Assembly: GCF_000760695.4 (NCBI RefSeq)
Contig: NZ_JHEG04000001.1
Span: 3,506,452-3,570,451 of the forward strand
DNA: 64,000 nt
Direction: 5' to 3'
Source of the DNA: Tolypothrix bouteillei VB521301
Lineage (GTDB): Bacteria > Cyanobacteriota > Cyanobacteriia > Cyanobacteriales > Nostocaceae
Shown: piece by piece, positions 61,477 to 64,000 of the stretch
Position numbering within the stretch: the first letter of the stretch is position 1
Layout of the letters: each line of letters begins with the position of its first letter
Notes under the pieces: generated by a model
Database searches by the model: none
What the model saw: only the letters and a program-made list of their open reading frames with translations
What the model was told of the DNA's origin: nothing
Position numbers and translations under genes: made by a program

Positions 61477-63375
61477 ATGAAAAAGCTCTCAGAAAAAATT
61501 GTCTTAGGTGGTTTTAGCGTAGCACTACTGATACTTTGTAGTGTTGGTCTACCTTCTTACAAGAAGTTTCAACAGTTGCAACAAGATAAGCAATGGCTCA
61601 TTCATACTTATCAAGTTTTAGCAATTATTGATGAGGTAGATGATAGCTTAATTAATGCAGAAAGCGGACGAAGAGGTTACATCATTACTGGAAATTCACT
61701 TTATTTAGAAACTTATGTGGAAAATAAGCCGAAAATTGAGCGAACACTTAAAGATTTACAAAAATTAACTAAAGATAACGTAACTCAACAAAACCGACTT
61801 AATAAGTTACAACCTCTGATAGCCAAAAGATTTGCATCCCTCGATCGCTCCATCAACTTGTACCAAAAAAATAGTTCAGATATTGCCTCTCAAATTGCCA
61901 TTACAAATGAAGACCGAGCAATCCGAGCCAAAATTTTGGCGATTCGCCAAGAACTGGAAGCTGAAGAAAAACGTTTATTGAAACAGCGCTTAATAGTCAG
62001 CAATTCTAGTGTAAATCAAGTTTTTATCTTGGGAAGCGTCGGTTACACTCTGAGTTTTCTGATTTTAATCATTGTGTACTGGCTGCTACACAAGCAAATT
62101 CAACTTAACAAAGCTTTATCACAAGAAGCTTTGTATTTAGAACAGCAAGCGACTAAGGCACAACTAGCAAATGTTTTAGAACAGAGTGAAAGACGATATA
62201 GATCGCTAGTCTTAGCAACAGCCCAAGCTGTGTGGACAACAGATGCTCAAGGACTGGTAGTGAAGAACATTTCATCGTGGACAAATTTGACTGGGCAAAA
62301 AGACGAAGAGGTTCAGGGATGGGGATGGTTAGATGCAATACATCCCGAGGATCGAAGCCAGACAGCAGAGTCATGGAAGACATCTGTCACAAGCAACACT
62401 ATTTATGAAATTGAACATCGCGTCAAGGTTCGAGATGGAACTTATCGATATTTCTTAGCACGTGGAATTCCTGTATTGGATGCTGAAGGGTTGACTGTGG
62501 AATGGGTTGGCGTTCATACAGATATTACAGAACGCAAACTTGCTCAAGAGCAACTGCAAAAGGCAAATGAAGAACTGGAAATGAAGGTTCAACAGAGGAC
62601 TGTGGAACTGCAAAAACTTAATGAAGAACTCCACAGTTCTAACGAGCAACTCGTACAGTTTGCTTATGTTGCTTCTCACGATTTACAAGAACCTCTGCGA
62701 GCAGTGGCAGGTTATAGTGAAATGTTAAGACAGGAGTATCAAGACTGTTTGGACGATTCTGCCAAAGAATATCTGGTAGAAATTGTGGACGGGGGAAAGC
62801 GAATGCAGCAGTTGATACAAGACTTGCTAGCTTACTCTCGTGTGGGGACTCGTACTCAAGAGTTAATGCCTGTAGATTGCAATATAGTCCTTAAGGAAGT
62901 ACTGAAGAATTTGCAAGTCGCTATTGCAGAAAAGGATGCGATGGTAATTTACGATTCCCTGCCAACTGTTATGGCAGATAAAACGCAGTTGTTACAATTA
63001 TTTCAGAATCTAATTGGTAACGCTATCAAATTTTGCCGTCAGAAACAACCCCAAGTTCATATTAGTGCTGTCAAACAAGAAAACGATTGGCTGTTTTCGG
63101 TAAGAGACAATGGCATTGGTATTAAACCGCAATATTTAGAGCGGATTTTTGAGATTTTCCGTCGCTTGCATACCAGACGGGAATTTACAGGGACGGGTAT
63201 TGGTTTAGCTATTTGTAAAAAAATTGTTGAGCGTCACGGAGGTCAAATTTGGGCTGAGTCTGAACCGGGTGTTGGCACAACGTTTTATTTTAATCTAGAG
63301 GCAGTGTCAGCGAATCAGGTACCTACAGCAGGAAAGCAGCCGACAGGAATGGATTCACCCGCGATTGGTGATTAA
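61477..63375 (+). CDS. CHASE3-PAS histidine kinase (membrane-bound)
   Basis: 632 residues from ATG 61477 (a TTG four codons earlier is weaker). Helix 1 about 8-28, extracytoplasmic CHASE3 domain about 35-175 (DSLINAESGRRGYIITGN), helix 2 about 185-205, coiled coil, PAS with PAC (about 235-355), coiled coil, then a phytochrome-type kinase domain with ASHDLQEPLR (His near 401), LIGNAIKFCRQ, DNGIGI and GTGIGLAICKKIV. It senses an external signal. No receiver domain; the partner is not obvious. Confidence 0.9.
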   Translation: MKKLSEKIVLGGFSVALLILCSVGLPSYKKFQQLQQDKQWLIHTYQVLAIIDEVDDSLINAESGRRGYIITGNSLYLETYVENKPKIERTLKDLQKLTKDNVTQQNRLNKLQPLIAKRFASLDRSINLYQKNSSDIASQIAITNEDRAIRAKILAIRQELEAEEKRLLKQRLIVSNSSVNQVFILGSVGYTLSFLILIIVYWLLHKQIQLNKALSQEALYLEQQATKAQLANVLEQSERRYRSLVLATAQAVWTTDAQGLVVKNISSWTNLTGQKDEEVQGWGWLDAIHPEDRSQTAESWKTSVTSNTIYEIEHRVKVRDGTYRYFLARGIPVLDAEGLTVEWVGVHTDITERKLAQEQLQKANEELEMKVQQRTVELQKLNEELHSSNEQLVQFAYVASHDLQEPLRAVAGYSEMLRQEYQDCLDDSAKEYLVEIVDGGKRMQQLIQDLLAYSRVGTRTQELMPVDCNIVLKEVLKNLQVAIAEKDAMVIYDSLPTVMADKTQLLQLFQNLIGNAIKFCRQKQPQVHISAVKQENDWLFSVRDNGIGIKPQYLERIFEIFRRLHTRREFTGTGIGLAICKKIVERHGGQIWAESEPGVGTTFYFNLEAVSANQVPTAGKQPTGMDSPAIGD

Positions 63376-63838
63376 TACCATTTCTTCTGAGAGTATCCTT
63401 GAAGCTTTCATCACCGTCATCAAGTCAAGAAGATGAGAGCCTCCACTCGTCGTAGAACTAGTTTGAGTCAGTTCTACGTGATAGTTTGCTGGGTTTTGCT
63501 TGTTTGGCGATCGCGTAATTAAATGCGAGTATTTTGATTCTAAATCTTTGACTTTAGCAGTTGCTCCCCAACGCATATAGGCGTAGCAGGCATCTGTCAT
63601 ATAAGCTCTGGTAACTCTTTAACTCGTAGGGTTTAACAATCCCGGAAATTTGCAGAGGCTCAATGATTTGATATTCGTGGCGCAGTCGTGCAATTTCTTC
63701 CAAAGCAGGATGTTCATCAAGGAGAGTTTTGACAATGACAGAGGTGTTATCAGTTTCCCGTCTTCCGCGATAAATAACGGTTTTACTGCCATAGTGAAGA
63801 ATTTCTTGGAGTTGATAACCAGATAAAGTAGCTGTCAT
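63355..63838 (-). pseudogene. Remnant of a giant Ser/Thr-kinase/AAA/GAF/His-kinase sensor gene
   Basis: The N-terminal part (63838 to about 63610) reads MTATLSGYQLQEILHYG, VIYRGRRETDNTSVIVK and GIVKPYELKSYQ, the start of a serine/threonine-kinase domain. It breaks off after about 75 residues. In another frame (63600-63355) comes CYAYMRWGATAKVKDLESKY and SHLLDLMTVMKASRILSEEMVL, which in the intact family lies far downstream, between the AAA/TPR region and the GAF domain. So over a thousand codons were deleted, the frame changed, and the C-terminal kinase is absent. Confidence 0.8.
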
Positions 63839-64000
63839 TTTTTTCTTGCAATATAGGCATTCTTAATATGCCCATGTCACTTGGGCTTTATAACTTTAAA
63901 AACAAAAATATATATTTTTTATGAATTTTTATGAATAGAGGTACTGAGAACACAGGCACTTTTGCTGGACTTGCCAGAATAATTAATCTAACTGCTTCAA

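Noticed and set aside
1..64000. tRNA or rRNA genes, prophage or integrase genes
   Set aside because: Read through on both strands; no cloverleaf, ribosomal RNA sequence, integrase or phage structural gene could be recognised.

Overview
The window reads as chromosome of a filamentous, probably heterocyst-forming cyanobacterium (Nostocales type). Evidence: many GCGATCGC (HIP1) sites, a psb30 photosystem II gene, sucrose synthase and glycogen phosphorylase, clustered multidomain histidine kinases, short tandem repeats (STRR; GCTAATT/GCTAATG and AATTCATA units) between genes, and repeated small-RNA units of the NsiR1 kind. No species can be named from sequence alone.

Layout. 1-3.2 kb: an operon on the minus strand (patatin-GAF, a 76-residue protein, a PIN-domain gene cut by the window edge) and a DUF4291 gene. 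3.2-15.2 kb: an SDR gene, then signalling genes (PAS kinase, single-domain regulator, and a minus-strand run of three large sensors, one with Tyr in place of the phospho-accepting His) and a CorA-type Mg channel. 15.2-18.4 kb: tandem repeats, a protein made of 19-residue repeats, and an intact iscB (RNA-guided nuclease, Cas9 ancestor) in an IS200/IS605-like element with matching end hairpins and a probable omega-RNA. 18.6-24.7 kb: aldo/keto reductase, glycogen phosphorylase, FAD monooxygenase with divergent TetR.

24.7-38.5 kb is a complete type I-B CRISPR-Cas locus of the MYXAN (DevTRS-like) branch: cas6-cas3-cas8-cas7-cas5, a cas4-cas1 fusion and cas2. It is flanked by two arrays pointing away from the operon (21 repeats on minus, 30 on plus). 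Both leaders share motifs at the same distance from the first repeat. Several solitary, atypical repeat-like elements sit inside the locus, one between cas5 and cas4-cas1. Array 2 holds a spacer with a 26-base perfect palindrome and another with 16 bases identical to an array 1 repeat.

38.5-46.2 kb: a c-di-AMP (ydaO/yuaA) riboswitch upstream of an unknown small protein and a polytopic permease, a sucrose synthase paralogue that has lost its nucleotide-phosphate-binding Arg and Lys, and a GH65 phosphorylase/beta-phosphoglucomutase fusion. 46.5-53.2 kb: GrpB-like protein, a secreted protein, recJ carrying a repeat-derived in-frame insertion, psb30, a cysteine-cluster protein, two half-size GDT1-type transporters and argJ. 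53.4-54.2 kb: four copies of a short RNA gene, each with its own promoter and terminator. 54.2-64 kb: gatB, a HugZ-like protein, DUF4383, Rieske oxygenase with divergent TetR, a zinc-ribbon protein, a PstS-type lipoprotein, a CHASE3 histidine kinase and a pseudogene of a giant serine/threonine-kinase sensor.

The most promising leads are the iscB element with its omega-RNA, the four-copy small RNA array, the atypical CRISPR repeats and odd spacers, the riboswitch-controlled operon of unknown function, and the altered sucrose synthase.
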